A stretch of 64,000 bases of DNA, from NCBI RefSeq assembly GCF_003254155.1, contig NZ_QKZI01000001.1:930001-994000 (forward strand), in the 5' to 3' direction. Position 1 is the stretch's first letter; each line of letters opens with the position of its first letter. The position numbers and the translations under genes were made by a program. Source of the DNA: Psychrobacillus insolitus (GTDB lineage Bacteria > Bacillota > Bacilli > Bacillales_A > Planococcaceae). Below the pieces are notes generated by a model that was not told where the DNA came from, did not search any database, and worked only from the letters and a program-made list of their open reading frames with translations. Shown piece after piece: positions 9,091-19,886 of this stretch.

Positions 9091-9369
9091 CTATAAATAT
9101 TCTTTTCTTATATCGATACATTCCCATTCAGGATTAGACTCGAGGAATGTAATGGCATATGAAAGCTCTCGTTCAGCTGCTACTTTATCTGAAGATATAA
9201 TAACCATCCCGATAAGCGTTCGTTGCCAGACATCCTGGTGGTCTAATTCCACAATAGAAACATTGTATTTTTGTTTTGCTCGAGTAAGCATACTTTGCAG
9301 TACTGCTCTTTTTTCTTTCAATGAATGTGCAGTTGGAATCAAAAATTCACACTCTGCATATACAATCAT
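9091..9369 (-). CDS. ylxP: YlxP-family protein (DUF503)
   Basis: A 92-residue protein of the DUF503/YlxP family that almost always sits between infB and rbfA in Firmicutes. The signature [14 protein letters not shown] and the later [10 protein letters not shown] are present. The context suggests a role in translation or ribosome assembly, but no precise function is established. The start overlaps the infB stop by 4 nt (translational coupling). Confidence 0.88.
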   Translation of the reverse strand: MIVYAECEFLIPTAHSLKEKRAVLQSMLTRAKQKYNVSIVELDHQDVWQRTLIGMVIISSDKVAAERELSYAITFLESNPEWECIDIRKEYL

Positions 9370-11795
9370 TTACGTTTTATTTCTTCCATAATAAATGCTT
9401 CCACAATATCGCCTTCTTTAATTTCATTAAAGTTTTTGATTGTTAATCCACATTCATACCCTTTAGCTACTTCTTTAGCGTCATCTTTAAAACGTTTTAG
9501 TGTATCTAATTCGCCCTCAAATATAACGATACTGTCACGAATTACACGTACTCCGCTATCTCTTGCAAGTTTACCTTCAGTTACGTATGAACCAGCAATT
9601 GTACCAACTTTAGATACTTTGAATGTTTCACGAACCTCGGCTTGACCAATAATTTTTTCTTGGTATTCAGGATCAAGTAAACCTTTCATCGCAAATTCGA
9701 TTTCTTCGATTACTTTGTAGATTATTTTGTGTAAACGAATATCTACACCATCTTCTTCAGCTGCACGTTTTGCATTTAGATCAGGTCGAACGTTGAAACC
9801 GATAACAATTGCGTTTGAAGCAGCTGCTAAAGAAATATCTGATTCTGTAATTGCTCCAGCTCCAGTATGAATAATACGAACATTTACACCTTCTACTTCA
9901 ATTTTCATAAGTGATGATGCCATAGCTTCAACTGTACCTTGAACATCTGCTTTTACGATAATGTTAAGCTCTTTCATTTCTCCTTGTTTCATTTGATCAA
10001 ATAAATTATCAAGTGTTACACGAGTTTTTTCAGAGCGTTGATTAACTTGTGCTTCTGATGCACGAGATTCTCCAACTTGACGAGCAGTTTTCTCATCTTC
10101 AAATACTACGAAACGATCTCCAGCTTTAGGTACTTCGTTTAATCCAGTAATTTCTACAGGCGTAGAAGGACCAGCTTCTTTCACGCGACGACCAAGATCA
10201 TTTATCATTGCACGCACTCGTCCGAATGAGTGCCCTACAACGATCGGATCTCCAACGCGTAAAGTTCCATCTTGTACAAGTAAAGTGGCAACTGAGCCTT
10301 TTCCTTTATCAAGTTGAGCTTCGATAACAGAACCAATTGCAAGACGTTTAGGATTTGCTTTTAGTTCAGCAACCTCAGAAACAAGTAAAACCATTTCTAA
10401 TAGGTTATCAATTCCATCACCTGTTAAAGCTGAAATAGGAACGAAGATCGTTTCTCCACCCCAAGCTTCAGATACTAAACCGTGTTCAGTAAGTTCTTGC
10501 ATAACTTTATCAGGATTAGCAGATGGTTTATCCATTTTGTTTACCGCAACAATAATTGGAACTTCAGCAGCTTTAGCATGATTAATTGCCTCAACAGTTT
10601 GTGGCATTACTCCATCATCCGCAGCAACTACAAGAATAGTAACATCCGTAACTTTTGCACCACGAGCACGCATTGTTGTAAATGCAGCATGTCCAGGTGT
10701 ATCTAAGAACGTTATTTTTTTCCCATTTTCAACAACAACTTGGTATGCACCAATATGCTGCGTAATCCCGCCGGCTTCTCCAGCAGTAACTTTCGTATTA
10801 CGAATAGAGTCAAGTAAAGTTGTTTTACCATGGTCAACGTGTCCCATAATTGTTACAACTGGTGGACGTTCTTCTGAATCCTCTGGATTTCCTTCAGCAG
10901 ATTCGAAGAATACATCTAAATCAGTAATGTCGATTTTAATTTCTTCTTCTACTTCTACACCATAGTCTGCACAAATTAATTCAATAGCATCCTTATCCAA
11001 TACTTGGTTAATTGTAGACATTACACCAAGTAAGAATAATTTCTTAATAATTTCAGCCGGTTCACGACCTATTTTTTTTGATAACTCTATAACTGTCAAA
11101 GACTCAGTAAATGTAATTTTCGCAGGTAATTCTCTTTCTTTTCTTGGCACTGGTGGTTGAACAGGTGTAGTTGGGCCTTTTCTTCTTTTTTGGAACCTTT
11201 GGCCTGGTCTATTTTGACCGCCTGGACGACTGTTTCCACCTGGACGTGCATTATTAGTAAAAACTTTTTTTTCTTTTGGTTGACTGTTTGTACCCTGTGT
11301 TGCAGTACTTGGTGTAGCTGGTTTTGATTGTCCTTGGTTTTGGCCACTTGGTCTAGATTGACTTTGACCTGTAGTAGGACGTGATTGTGTTTGACTTGCT
11401 GGTCTAGATTGACTTTGTCCAGTTGGACGCGATTGCGATTGACTCGCTGGTCTAGATTGACTTTGTCCAGTTGGACGCGATTGCGATTGACTCGCTGGTC
11501 TAGATTGACTTTGTCCAGTTGGACGCGATTGCGATTGACTTGCTGGTCTAGATTGACTCTGTCCAGATGGTTTTGATTGATTTGATGTAGTTTGTGCTTG
11601 AGGTTTAGCTTGGACAACCTTATTTGGTTGGCCTGCTGTTTTTTTATAGATGCCGTCTAATTTTTGAACAGCGTCTCCTTCTAGCGTAGACATATGGTTA
11701 GTTACTTCAACATTTAGTTTCGTTAATTGCTCAATAACTTCTTTACTTGATTTATCAATTTGTTTAGCGTATTCATGAACTCTGATTTTAGTCAT
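9366..11795 (-). CDS. infB: Translation initiation factor IF-2
   Basis: GTPase that delivers fMet-tRNA to the 30S subunit and promotes subunit joining. The start is the ATG at 11793-11795 ([11 protein letters not shown]), behind GGGGGTGAG; upstream in-frame codons belong to the ylxQ region. Two small N-terminal domains flank a long, low-complexity Ser-Gln-Arg-Pro/Gly linker (about residues 70-150) and an Arg/Gly-rich stretch. The G domain follows with GHVDHGKTT (G1), DTPGH (G3) and NKMDK (G4), then domains II-IV. At 809 residues it is longer than the 716 of B. subtilis, mainly through the linker. It overlaps ylxP and follows ylxQ by 4 nt. Confidence 0.97.
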   Translation of the reverse strand: MTKIRVHEYAKQIDKSSKEVIEQLTKLNVEVTNHMSTLEGDAVQKLDGIYKKTAGQPNKVVQAKPQAQTTSNQSKPSGQSQSRPASQSQSRPTGQSQSRPASQSQSRPTGQSQSRPASQSQSRPTGQSQSRPASQTQSRPTTGQSQSRPSGQNQGQSKPATPSTATQGTNSQPKEKKVFTNNARPGGNSRPGGQNRPGQRFQKRRKGPTTPVQPPVPRKERELPAKITFTESLTVIELSKKIGREPAEIIKKLFLLGVMSTINQVLDKDAIELICADYGVEVEEEIKIDITDLDVFFESAEGNPEDSEERPPVVTIMGHVDHGKTTLLDSIRNTKVTAGEAGGITQHIGAYQVVVENGKKITFLDTPGHAAFTTMRARGAKVTDVTILVVAADDGVMPQTVEAINHAKAAEVPIIVAVNKMDKPSANPDKVMQELTEHGLVSEAWGGETIFVPISALTGDGIDNLLEMVLLVSEVAELKANPKRLAIGSVIEAQLDKGKGSVATLLVQDGTLRVGDPIVVGHSFGRVRAMINDLGRRVKEAGPSTPVEITGLNEVPKAGDRFVVFEDEKTARQVGESRASEAQVNQRSEKTRVTLDNLFDQMKQGEMKELNIIVKADVQGTVEAMASSLMKIEVEGVNVRIIHTGAGAITESDISLAAASNAIVIGFNVRPDLNAKRAAEEDGVDIRLHKIIYKVIEEIEFAMKGLLDPEYQEKIIGQAEVRETFKVSKVGTIAGSYVTEGKLARDSGVRVIRDSIVIFEGELDTLKRFKDDAKEVAKGYECGLTIKNFNEIKEGDIVEAFIMEEIKRK
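11347..11592 (-). repeat. 48-bp tandem repeats inside infB
   Basis: Three nearly identical 48-bp units start at 11401, 11449 and 11497 (period exactly 48), flanked by degenerate copies from about 11347 and to about 11592. Each unit encodes 16 residues built of QSQSRP motifs alternating with TG and AS. Because 48 is a multiple of three, the repeat number can change without breaking the frame. It lies in the disordered linker of IF-2. Confidence 0.95.
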
Positions 11796-11799
11796 TAGC

Positions 11800-12120
11800 T
11801 CACCCCCGGTTAAATTCGTTGAGAAGGCCGGACAATTTTTTTGCAAAACCATCATCCATAATGGCAATTGTCACCCTGGCCTCTTTTCCCGTTGCATGTC
11901 CGAGATCGTGCCGGTCTCCAAAGACATGCAGCTCAACGTTAAAAGATGCACATTTATCATTAATTTTTTTCGCAGTATTTTTAGAAGCGTCGCCTGATAA
12001 AATAACTAACTTCGCTTTTTGGCTTCTAATTTCTTTTACTACTAATTCTTCACCAGAAGTTGTCTTTCTAGCCCGCGTTGCAAGTCCAAGTAAATTTAAA
12101 ATTTGTTGTTCTATTTTCAT
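11800..12120 (-). CDS. ylxQ: L7Ae-family ribosomal protein YlxQ
   Basis: A 106-residue protein of the L7Ae/L30e/S12e/Gadd45 fold. The N-terminal [15 protein letters not shown] and [16 protein letters not shown] are typical of the bacterial YlxQ group, which binds K-turn RNA. It is encoded between ylxR and infB, as in other Bacillales. The start overlaps the ylxR stop by 4 nt. A role in RNA binding within the nusA-infB operon is inferred from the family. Confidence 0.9.
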   Translation of the reverse strand: MKIEQQILNLLGLATRARKTTSGEELVVKEIRSQKAKLVILSGDASKNTAKKINDKCASFNVELHVFGDRHDLGHATGKEARVTIAIMDDGFAKKLSGLLNEFNRG

Positions 12121-12395
12121 TTTAATTTTTCTCTTTCAATGATGACAATTAACTCGTCATATATTTCAGTTGGTATTGTAACTTCTAAATGATTACCTAA
12201 AGAATTTTTCTTTTTTGCCTTGTTAATTGCTTCGATTGTTTTAGAAACATAAGCACCTCGACCGGATTTTTTTCCAGTTAAGTCTACTGACACTTCTCCT
12301 TCTTTCGAACGGACAATACGAATCATTTCTTTTTTGGGAATCATTTCTCCAGTTGCAACACATTTACGTAATGGAATTTTCTTTTGGACCACCAT
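12117..12395 (-). CDS. ylxR: YlxR/RnpM-family RNA-binding protein
   Basis: A 92-residue basic protein with the family motif RKCVATGEMIPKKEMIRIVR at the N-terminus and GKKSGRGAYVSK in the middle. The B. subtilis member was recently described as a modulator of RNase P (RnpM). It sits between nusA and ylxQ, 19 nt after nusA, in the conserved nusA-ylxR-ylxQ-infB order. Confidence 0.9.
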   Translation of the reverse strand: MVVQKKIPLRKCVATGEMIPKKEMIRIVRSKEGEVSVDLTGKKSGRGAYVSKTIEAINKAKKKNSLGNHLEVTIPTEIYDELIVIIEREKLK

Positions 12396-12414
12396 ACAAG
12401 CTCACCATCCTTGC

Positions 12415-13548
12415 TTATTTATCGTCTTTATAAAAGTCGAAGTCATCCATTTCTTCTGAGTTTAAGCTTTCAACTATTACTTGAGGTGAGTTTTCATTAG
12501 GATATATCCCTAATTCTCTCGCATCTGTTTCACTCTTAATATCAATTTTCCAACCAGTTAGCTTAGCAGCAAGTCTAGCATTTTGACCTCTTTTACCAAT
12601 TGCAAGGGAAAGTTGATAATCTGGCACAACTACTGTTGTCGATTTTTCTAATTCATGTACTTGAACATCTAATACTTTAGATGGGCTAAGTGCATTTGCA
12701 ACAAAAATAACTGGATCTTCAGACCATTCTACGATATCAATCTTTTCACCACTAAGTTCATTTACAATCGTTTGCACACGTGCACCTTTTGCACCTACAC
12801 AAGAACCTACAGGATCAATTTCATCGTTATGTGCAAATACAGAAATCTTCGAACGATCTCCTGCTTCACGTGCAATCGATTTAATCTCTACGATTCCTTC
12901 GAAAATTTCTGGTACTTCCATTTCAAATAGTCTACGTAATAACCCAGGATGAGTTCTTGAAACAAATACTTGTGGTCCACGAGTAGTCCGTTCTACTTTT
13001 GTAATATACACTTTAATACGGTCATGTGGTTTGTATGTTTCAGTTTGAATTTGTTCATTTAAAGGTAAAACTGCTTCCACTTTACCTAGACCTACATAGA
13101 TATTACGAGCATCTAAACGTTCCACTATACCGTTTACAATATCGTCTTCGCGATCCACATATTCTTCATAGATAAGTCCACGTTCTGCTTCACGTACGCG
13201 TTGCGTTACAACTTGTTTTGCGGTTTGTGCTGCGATACGACCAAAGTTACGTGGAGTAACTTCTTCTTCTACAATGTCCCCTAACTCATAGTGGGGATTA
13301 ATTACTTTTGAATCTTCTAGGGAAATTTGTAATCTTTCATCAGTTACTTCTTCAACTACATCTTTTCTAGAATAAACAAGAATTGTACCAGAACCTAGAT
13401 TTAAGTCCACTCGAACATTTTGTGCTTGGTTAAAGTTTCTTTTATATGCAGTTACTAATGCAGCTTCAATTGCATCTAATAATACATCTCTTGAAATACC
13501 TTTTTGTGTTTCTAATTCGTTTAGCGCATCTAATAATTCGCTACTCAT
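12415..13548 (-). CDS. nusA: Transcription termination/antitermination factor NusA
   Basis: Binds RNA polymerase and nascent RNA to control pausing and termination. Order: N-terminal RNAP-binding domain (with NFNQAQNVRVDLN), S1 domain, then KH1 (VGSCVGAKGARVQTI) and KH2 (LAIGKRGQNARLAAKLTG). It lacks the proteobacterial C-terminal repeats, as expected for Firmicutes. Three in-frame starts (GTG, ATG, ATG) lie within 10 nt; GAGGAG is best spaced for the third, the ATG ending at 13548, which gives MSSELLDAL like B. subtilis NusA. The length is 377 residues. Confidence 0.97.
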   Translation of the reverse strand: MSSELLDALNELETQKGISRDVLLDAIEAALVTAYKRNFNQAQNVRVDLNLGSGTILVYSRKDVVEEVTDERLQISLEDSKVINPHYELGDIVEEEVTPRNFGRIAAQTAKQVVTQRVREAERGLIYEEYVDREDDIVNGIVERLDARNIYVGLGKVEAVLPLNEQIQTETYKPHDRIKVYITKVERTTRGPQVFVSRTHPGLLRRLFEMEVPEIFEGIVEIKSIAREAGDRSKISVFAHNDEIDPVGSCVGAKGARVQTIVNELSGEKIDIVEWSEDPVIFVANALSPSKVLDVQVHELEKSTTVVVPDYQLSLAIGKRGQNARLAAKLTGWKIDIKSETDARELGIYPNENSPQVIVESLNSEEMDDFDFYKDDK

Positions 13549-13570
13549 TGCCATCACTCCTCAATATACA

Positions 13571-14050
13571 TTATGCAGAGAAATCAATCGCTAAACGAGC
13601 AAGCGCAATTTTCTCTTTCTCGATTTTGATTTTGATTCTTCTAGTTTTCACGCGTACTTCTATTAAAATGCCGTCTTCTGCAGAATAGGAAACTAATGTA
13701 CCTTCGAACTCTTTAGCTCCATTTACTGGTTCATACGTTTTAATATACACATGTTTACCTACTGCTTGTTCAAAATCTTTCTCTTTCTTCAATGGTCGTT
13801 CTGCACCAGGAGAAGAAACTTCTAAAAAGTAGTTTTCATTTATTGGATCTACTTCATCTAATATTTCACTTAGTTTTTCACTAACTTGTGCACACTGTTC
13901 AATATCAATACGGCCAGATGGTGTATCGATATATACACGCAAAAACCAATCTTGACCTTCTTTTAGGTACTCGATTTCAACAAGTTCTAAAGTTAATTCT
14001 TGTAAAATCGGTGTAACAAGCTCTTCAATTTTGCTAGTAATATTACTCAT
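13571..14050 (-). CDS. rimP: Ribosome maturation factor RimP
   Basis: Assists late 30S assembly. It is 159 residues, with the N-terminal alpha/beta domain containing [21 protein letters not shown] and the conserved [18 protein letters not shown]-terminal SH3-like domain ends in [21 protein letters not shown]. It opens the rimP-nusA-ylxR-ylxQ-infB-ylxP-rbfA unit and lies just downstream of polC, with a hairpin in between. Confidence 0.95.
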   Translation of the reverse strand: MSNITSKIEELVTPILQELTLELVEIEYLKEGQDWFLRVYIDTPSGRIDIEQCAQVSEKLSEILDEVDPINENYFLEVSSPGAERPLKKEKDFEQAVGKHVYIKTYEPVNGAKEFEGTLVSYSAEDGILIEVRVKTRRIKIKIEKEKIALARLAIDFSA

Positions 14051-14090
14051 ACATGCCTCCCAAACATCAATGATTTTCTATAAAACAACA

Positions 14091-14117
14091 GAAAAGAGCG
14101 GGAAATCCCACTCTTTC
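14091..14117 (-). terminator. Terminator-like hairpin between polC and rimP
   Basis: Minus-strand stem AAAGAGTGGG / CCCGCTCTTT (one G-T pair) with loop ATTT, then TTCTGTTGTTTT. It leaves about 40 nt before the rimP start, where I see no convincing promoter. Confidence 0.75.
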
Positions 14118-14184
14118 GTCACAGAACTATGAAACATTGGTACTTTTATAGTATCATACTTCTTTTACCCTTGCAAATGAGGTT

Positions 14185-17100
14185 CTAGAATAAGGACAAC
14201 TGATTGGCGTCTGGTAGGCCTTCCAAACATCCCATAGCATCCATGTATTCAATAATAGTTTTAGAAACTTTCCCTCTTTGTTGCAAATCCTCTTTAGATA
14301 AAAACTCCCCATCAATACGAGCCTTTACAATTTGAATTGCTACGTTAGTACCTAAACCTGGAATTGCATCAAATGGTGGGATCAGTGTGTTACCCTCAAT
14401 TATAAATTCATCCGCTTTTGATTTATATAAATCAACTTTCTGCAATTTAATTCCACGCTCTGACATTTCAAGTGCAATTTCTAAAACTGTCATTAAGTTT
14501 TTTTCTTTCGGTGATGCTTCCAAACCTTTTGCGTTTATTTCATCTAGCTTAGAACGGATTGTTTGAGAACCGTTTATCATGGCGATTAAATCAAAATCTG
14601 ATGCACGAACAGTAAAATAAGCTGCATAGTATAGTATTGGAAAATGCACTTTAAAATATGCCACTCTTACTGCCATTAATATATAGGCTGCCGCATGGGC
14701 TTTCGGGAACATGTATTTAATCTTTTTACATGATTCAATATACCAATTGGCCACTCCTTTAGATTTCATTTCAGCTTCAAATTCTGGAGTTAACCCTTTC
14801 CCTTTACGAACAGATTCCATAATTTTAAACGCAAGTGAAGGGTCAAGCCCTTGGTAGATTAAATAAACCATAATATCATCACGACAACCTATAACATCTG
14901 ACAATTGACAAGTTCCATCTTGAATAAGTTCTTGTGCATTTCCAAGCCATACATCCGTACCGTGAGATAATCCAGAAATTTGAACTAGCTCAGAAAATGT
15001 AGTTGGTTTAGTCTCTTCAAGCATTTGACGAACAAAACGAGTTCCAAATTCCGGAATACCTAAAGTTCCGGTTTTACAATCAATCTGATCTACTGTTACT
15101 CCAAGTGATTCAGGGCCACTGAAAATTTTCATCACTTCTGGATCATCTGTTGGAATCGTTTTAGGATCAATTCCAGACAAATCTTGCAACATACGAATGA
15201 CAGTTGGATCATCGTGCCCTAGTATATCTAATTTAAGTAAATTATCATGAATTGAATGGAAATCAAAATGCGTCGTTTTCCATTCAGAATCCTGTGCATC
15301 TGCAGGGAATTGTATGGGCGTAAAATCGAAAATATCCATATAATCTGGCACTACAATAATTCCACCTGGATGTTGCCCAGTTGTTCGCTTAACTCCTGTA
15401 CATCCTTGTACTAGTCGATCAATTTCTGCTCCGCGCATTGTTAAGTTATTGTCATTTGAATAACCACGTACATAGCCATATGCAGTTTTTTCAGCAACTG
15501 TACCTATTGTTCCAGCTCTAAATACATTATCTTCCCCAAAAAGTTCTTTCGTATAATTATGGGCTATAGGCTGATATTCTCCACTAAAGTTCAAATCTAT
15601 ATCGGGAACTTTATCCCCTTTAAAACCTAAGAAAGTTTCGAATGGAATATCTTGGCCCTCTTTCACATAAGGAATATCACATGTATCACAGCTTTTGTTT
15701 GGCAAATCAAATCCAGAACCAACAGAACCATCTAAGAAAAATTCCGATTTTTTACAATTTGGACATACATAATGCGGTGGCAGGGGATTTACTTCTGTAA
15801 TTTCTGTTAACGTTGCTACTAACGAAGACCCTACAGATCCACGTGAACCAACTAAGTAACCATCATCTAATGATTTTTTCACTAATTTATGAGAAATTAA
15901 ATAAATAACAGCGAATCCATGACCGATAATAGACGTTAATTCTTTTTCTATTCGAGCTTCAACAATTTCAGGCAGTTCTTCACCGTAAATCTCTTTAGCT
16001 TTCGAATAAGTCAATGATCTAACTTCTTCATCAGCACCTTCGATTTTTGGTGTATATAAATCATCTTTAATCGGTTTTATATCTTCTATTGAATCTGCAA
16101 TTTTTTGTGGATTTGTCACTACAATCTCTTTTGCTAACTCTTCTCCTAAGAACGAAAATGCATCTAACATTTCATTTGTTGTACGGAAATGTACTTTAGG
16201 AAGTTCGGCACGATTTAGAGGATTTGCACCTCCCTGAGAGTTCACTAAAATCTTTCTAAAAATCGCATCATTTTCATGTAAATAATGGACATTTCCTGTA
16301 GCAACTACTGGAAGATTAAGTTTTTTTCCAAGTTTTATCATTTTACGAATAATGTCTTCTAAGTTCCATTCATCCCGCACAAGTTCAAGTTCTAATAGAT
16401 GAGAATAGACTTCTTTCGGATGAATTTCTAAGAAATCATAGAACTTCGCAATTTCTTCCACCTGTTCAAGTGGTTTTTGCATGAGACCAGAGAATACTTC
16501 ACCTTTGTCACATCCAGAACCAACGATTAATCCTGCTCTATGTTTTTGGAGTGTAGATTTTGTTATTCTTGCTCCCCTGTGAAATGTTGAAATATGAGAA
16601 TAAGAAACTAATTTGAATAAGTTTTTTAATCCTTCATCATTTACAGCGAAAATAGTACAGTGGGTCGGTCTTGCTTGTTTATAGGAATCCCCTTGGCCCA
16701 CATGTTTATTAAAATCATCATGATACTTTATTTCCTTTTCTTCCGCTTCTTTCAACAAATGAAGAAGTAAATAGGCTGTTGCTTCACAGTCGAATATTGC
16801 TCTGTGGGCTTGCGTTAACTCTATGTTAAATTTTTTCGTAAGTGAACCTAATCTGTGAGTTTTAAATTCTGGGTGTAAAAATCTGGCTAGCTCTAATGTA
16901 TCAATTACTGGATGGGTAAAGTAATCGATTCCACTTCTACGGTATCCTTCATATAAGAATCCCATATCGAAAGTTGCATTGTGGGCAACAATTATCCCTT
17001 CTCCAATGAATTCATAAAAATCTTGAATAACTTGCTCAATTTCTGGAGCATTACGCACCATATCATCAGTAATTCCAGTAAGTTCTATTGTAGTTGCTGA

Positions 17101-18501
17101 TAGAGCATGGTGCGGATTAACAAAGCGTTCAAATTTATCAATAACGTTGCCCTTATACATTTTAACTGCCGCAAGCTCAATTATTTTGTCATAGGTTGCA
17201 GATAAACCTGTTGTCTCAACATCAAATACAATATATGTTGCATCTTCAAGCAAAGTATGTTGCTCTTCAAAGGCGATAGGTACACCATCATGAACTAGAT
17301 TTGCTTCCAGCCCATAAAGTATTTTAATGCCATTCTTTTTCCCAGCAGCGTAGGCTTCCGGAAAAGACTGAACATTAGCATGATCCGTAATGGCAATTGC
17401 TTTGTGTCCCCATTTTGCCGCTTGTTCAACCAATGAAGATACGGAAGATACTGCATCCATTACACTCATTGGTGAATGTAAATGCAACTCAACTCGCTTC
17501 TCTTTGGCCGTATCAAAACGGAGTACTGGATTAATCTCACACATATCCTGAGCCATGATGATTAAATCACGGACAAACGTATCATTTTGGACAGAGCCTC
17601 TTACTTTAATCCACATACCCTTTTTCAGACGCGCCATCATTTGTGCATCTTCTTTATCACGAGAAAACATTTTAACAAGTATTGAATCTGTATAGTCCGT
17701 TACTTTTGCAGTAAGCAATGATCGGCCACTTCGAAGTTCTTTTACTTCAACATCAAATACAAAACCTTCAATTGTAACTCGTCTTTCTTCATCTTGAATC
17801 TTACCGATTTCCATGGTAGATTCTTCTTTTTTAAGTGGAGTACCCAGTTGGAAAGGACCGTCTATTGCATCATCCCCTCCGTCCCCTCTTTCTTGCTCAC
17901 GTTTTTGAAGATCATTTAGCGCTTTTTTACCTATCTCTTCTTCTTCTATCTTACGTTGTTCTAAAAAAGCAACTTGAGCAGCCGCTAACGCTTCCGTATC
18001 TTCAACTAATTTAAAATCAAAGGGAAGTCTAGGAAATCCAAAAGTTTCATATGTGGTAGCTAGTTGTTCTGTATATTTATTTTTAAATGAGCGATATTCA
18101 ATTTCTTGAGCGCATGTTAACTGAATCATTTGTCCATTAAATTCTGGTTGTTGTTGCACTAAACGATCTCTAAGTGGAGGTGCCATATCACTTAACTCAT
18201 TAATAACAGCTTTCCAGTAATCTTTTATAAGTGAATCTGTAACATCCGAATTTATGCAATCTATCGTAATATACACATTCGCAATACCTATAAATTTTCC
18301 CTCTATTCTTTTTCTGAACAACTGATAAACATCATAAGGAAGAATAGTAGCGCAATTTATTTGAAAATGCCATTGTCTAATTTTCTTATGTACCGTAAAT
18401 CTTGTAATGGAGGCACCTTCGAAATGCTTAACGATTTGATCATCTGTTAGATCAAGTTGTTGTAACAATATGTGCATTCTTGACTTACCATCTTGCATCA
18501 T
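14185..18501 (-). CDS. polC: DNA polymerase III alpha subunit, Gram-positive PolC type
   Basis: Replicative polymerase of low-GC Gram-positives with built-in 3'-5' proofreading. Order: N-terminal domain, OB fold, PHP part 1 ([18 protein letters not shown]), inserted DEDD exonuclease ([26 protein letters not shown]), PHP part 2, a cysteine cluster (CPNCKK, CDTCD), and the palm with [12 protein letters not shown] holding catalytic aspartates. The start is ATG at 18499-18501 ([10 protein letters not shown]), behind GGGGGAG. The length of 1438 residues is normal. The neighbour upstream is rseP; proS, which usually lies between them, is missing. Confidence 0.98.
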   Translation of the reverse strand: MMQDGKSRMHILLQQLDLTDDQIVKHFEGASITRFTVHKKIRQWHFQINCATILPYDVYQLFRKRIEGKFIGIANVYITIDCINSDVTDSLIKDYWKAVINELSDMAPPLRDRLVQQQPEFNGQMIQLTCAQEIEYRSFKNKYTEQLATTYETFGFPRLPFDFKLVEDTEALAAAQVAFLEQRKIEEEEIGKKALNDLQKREQERGDGGDDAIDGPFQLGTPLKKEESTMEIGKIQDEERRVTIEGFVFDVEVKELRSGRSLLTAKVTDYTDSILVKMFSRDKEDAQMMARLKKGMWIKVRGSVQNDTFVRDLIIMAQDMCEINPVLRFDTAKEKRVELHLHSPMSVMDAVSSVSSLVEQAAKWGHKAIAITDHANVQSFPEAYAAGKKNGIKILYGLEANLVHDGVPIAFEEQHTLLEDATYIVFDVETTGLSATYDKIIELAAVKMYKGNVIDKFERFVNPHHALSATTIELTGITDDMVRNAPEIEQVIQDFYEFIGEGIIVAHNATFDMGFLYEGYRRSGIDYFTHPVIDTLELARFLHPEFKTHRLGSLTKKFNIELTQAHRAIFDCEATAYLLLHLLKEAEEKEIKYHDDFNKHVGQGDSYKQARPTHCTIFAVNDEGLKNLFKLVSYSHISTFHRGARITKSTLQKHRAGLIVGSGCDKGEVFSGLMQKPLEQVEEIAKFYDFLEIHPKEVYSHLLELELVRDEWNLEDIIRKMIKLGKKLNLPVVATGNVHYLHENDAIFRKILVNSQGGANPLNRAELPKVHFRTTNEMLDAFSFLGEELAKEIVVTNPQKIADSIEDIKPIKDDLYTPKIEGADEEVRSLTYSKAKEIYGEELPEIVEARIEKELTSIIGHGFAVIYLISHKLVKKSLDDGYLVGSRGSVGSSLVATLTEITEVNPLPPHYVCPNCKKSEFFLDGSVGSGFDLPNKSCDTCDIPYVKEGQDIPFETFLGFKGDKVPDIDLNFSGEYQPIAHNYTKELFGEDNVFRAGTIGTVAEKTAYGYVRGYSNDNNLTMRGAEIDRLVQGCTGVKRTTGQHPGGIIVVPDYMDIFDFTPIQFPADAQDSEWKTTHFDFHSIHDNLLKLDILGHDDPTVIRMLQDLSGIDPKTIPTDDPEVMKIFSGPESLGVTVDQIDCKTGTLGIPEFGTRFVRQMLEETKPTTFSELVQISGLSHGTDVWLGNAQELIQDGTCQLSDVIGCRDDIMVYLIYQGLDPSLAFKIMESVRKGKGLTPEFEAEMKSKGVANWYIESCKKIKYMFPKAHAAAYILMAVRVAYFKVHFPILYYAAYFTVRASDFDLIAMINGSQTIRSKLDEINAKGLEASPKEKNLMTVLEIALEMSERGIKLQKVDLYKSKADEFIIEGNTLIPPFDAIPGLGTNVAIQIVKARIDGEFLSKEDLQQRGKVSKTIIEYMDAMGCLEGLPDANQLSLF

Positions 18502-18527
18502 GAAGAACTCCCCCTTTATTATCAACA

Positions 18528-18573
18528 GAAAAAGAAAGGAAAGTTCATCCTATCGAACTTTCCTTTCTTTTTA
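18528..18573 (-). terminator. Strong hairpin terminator between rseP and polC
   Basis: A perfect 16-bp inverted repeat (arms at 18531-18546 and 18555-18570, loop of 8) followed by a T-run on the minus strand. It stands exactly where proS is normally found and ends about 27 nt before the polC start. Confidence 0.85.
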
Positions 18574-18581
18574 ATTATTTG

Positions 18582-19844
18582 TTAAAAGAAAAAACGTTGA
18601 ATATCATTCCATGTAACGACTACCATCAATACCATTAAAAGCATGATCCCAACAAAATGAATCATTCCTTCTTTTTGCTTATCAACTGGCTTTCCTCGAA
18701 TTGCTTCAAATAAGAAAAATAACAGTCGACCACCATCTAGTGCAGGTAATGGCAATAAATTCATGATTCCTAAATTTATACTCAAAAGAGCAGCCCAGTA
18801 TATCAAATTATATACACCAGATTCCGCAACATCTTCAGTAACTTTATATATACCAACTGGTCCTGATAAATCATCTATTGAAAATTGGCCATTTACAAGG
18901 TTTCCAAGGGCTGTAAATATTAATAGCGTTGTATTGTAAGTTTGCTCTGCTCCATATACTACTGCTTTAACCGGATTTTTTTCCATTGGACTACTATATG
19001 TAACACCAATTTGTCCAACTTTTTCTTTTCCGGCAACAACTTCATTTGGAGTCATGTTTAAGTCTAAAGATTCACCATTTCGTTCAACTGTAAAATCCAT
19101 TGCTTCATTTGGACTTACTTTCACTTCTTCAGAAAGCTCTTTCCAAGAGGTAATAGTAACTCCGTTAATCATTGTAACCAAATCTCCATCTTGCATTCCT
19201 GCTTGTTCAGCAGGACTTTCTGGAACAACTGTCGTAATGACAGGTTCATAGGTTGGAATACCTTGCAGTAGACCAAGTGCTACAAAGATAAAAAAGGATA
19301 AAATAAAATTAAATAGTGGTCCAGCAAAAATTGCCAAAGATCGCTGCCCAACGGTTTTAGAGCCAAATTGTCGATCATAAGGTGCAATAAATGTCTCTTT
19401 ACCATTTTCATTAATTACGGCATTTCTTGCAACTTTGTAACGCACAAGTCGCTCTTCTTCATTGTATCCCTCGATGTACATTTCTTTCATCAAATCAGAT
19501 TTCTCAACTTCTAAAAAAAGCATATCAGGAAATTGTTTATTTTGATTTAATACAATTTGCTCAATTTCATTTGCATCATTTAGCCGAATACCTAAACGAA
19601 ATCCTGGCTGAAGTTCGATTGAATCCAAATCTTCTCCAGCCATTCGAACATATCCACCAATAGGCAGTAGTCGAATTGTATAAAGTGTTTCTCCTTTTGT
19701 CATAGCAAAAATTTTCGGACCCATACCAATAGCAAACTCTCTTACCATGATCCCTGCTTTTTTCGCGAAAAGGAAATGTCCTAATTCATGAAAAAAGACG
19801 ATAGCCCCAAAAATAATAATAAACGCAATAGCCGTTTCCATCAT
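18582..19844 (-). CDS. rseP: RIP zinc metalloprotease RseP/RasP (site-2 protease)
   Basis: Membrane-embedded protease that cleaves membrane-anchored anti-sigma factors and remnant signal peptides (RsiW and FtsL in B. subtilis). The zinc motif HELGH is at residues 19-23 in the first membrane helix, a PDZ domain lies around residues 200-290 (ESPAEQAGMQDGDLV), and the third metal ligand is in LDGGR at 369-373. Hydrophobic segments flank these. It is 419-420 residues: two ATG codons are adjacent (ending at 19844 and 19841), and the second is better spaced from GGTGGG. It follows dxr by 42 nt. Confidence 0.95.
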   Translation of the reverse strand: MMETAIAFIIIFGAIVFFHELGHFLFAKKAGIMVREFAIGMGPKIFAMTKGETLYTIRLLPIGGYVRMAGEDLDSIELQPGFRLGIRLNDANEIEQIVLNQNKQFPDMLFLEVEKSDLMKEMYIEGYNEEERLVRYKVARNAVINENGKETFIAPYDRQFGSKTVGQRSLAIFAGPLFNFILSFFIFVALGLLQGIPTYEPVITTVVPESPAEQAGMQDGDLVTMINGVTITSWKELSEEVKVSPNEAMDFTVERNGESLDLNMTPNEVVAGKEKVGQIGVTYSSPMEKNPVKAVVYGAEQTYNTTLLIFTALGNLVNGQFSIDDLSGPVGIYKVTEDVAESGVYNLIYWAALLSINLGIMNLLPLPALDGGRLLFFLFEAIRGKPVDKQKEGMIHFVGIMLLMVLMVVVTWNDIQRFFF

Positions 19845-19886
19845 ATCCCACCTTCATTGTAAAACAGCTTGTCTTACATTATTTCA

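Noticed and set aside
11096-11617. Long minus-strand open frame of about 173 codons inside infB, in another frame
   Set aside because: It is created by the 48-bp repeats, which keep more than one frame open; no ribosome site, biased [12 protein letters not shown] repeats, and it is fully covered by infB.
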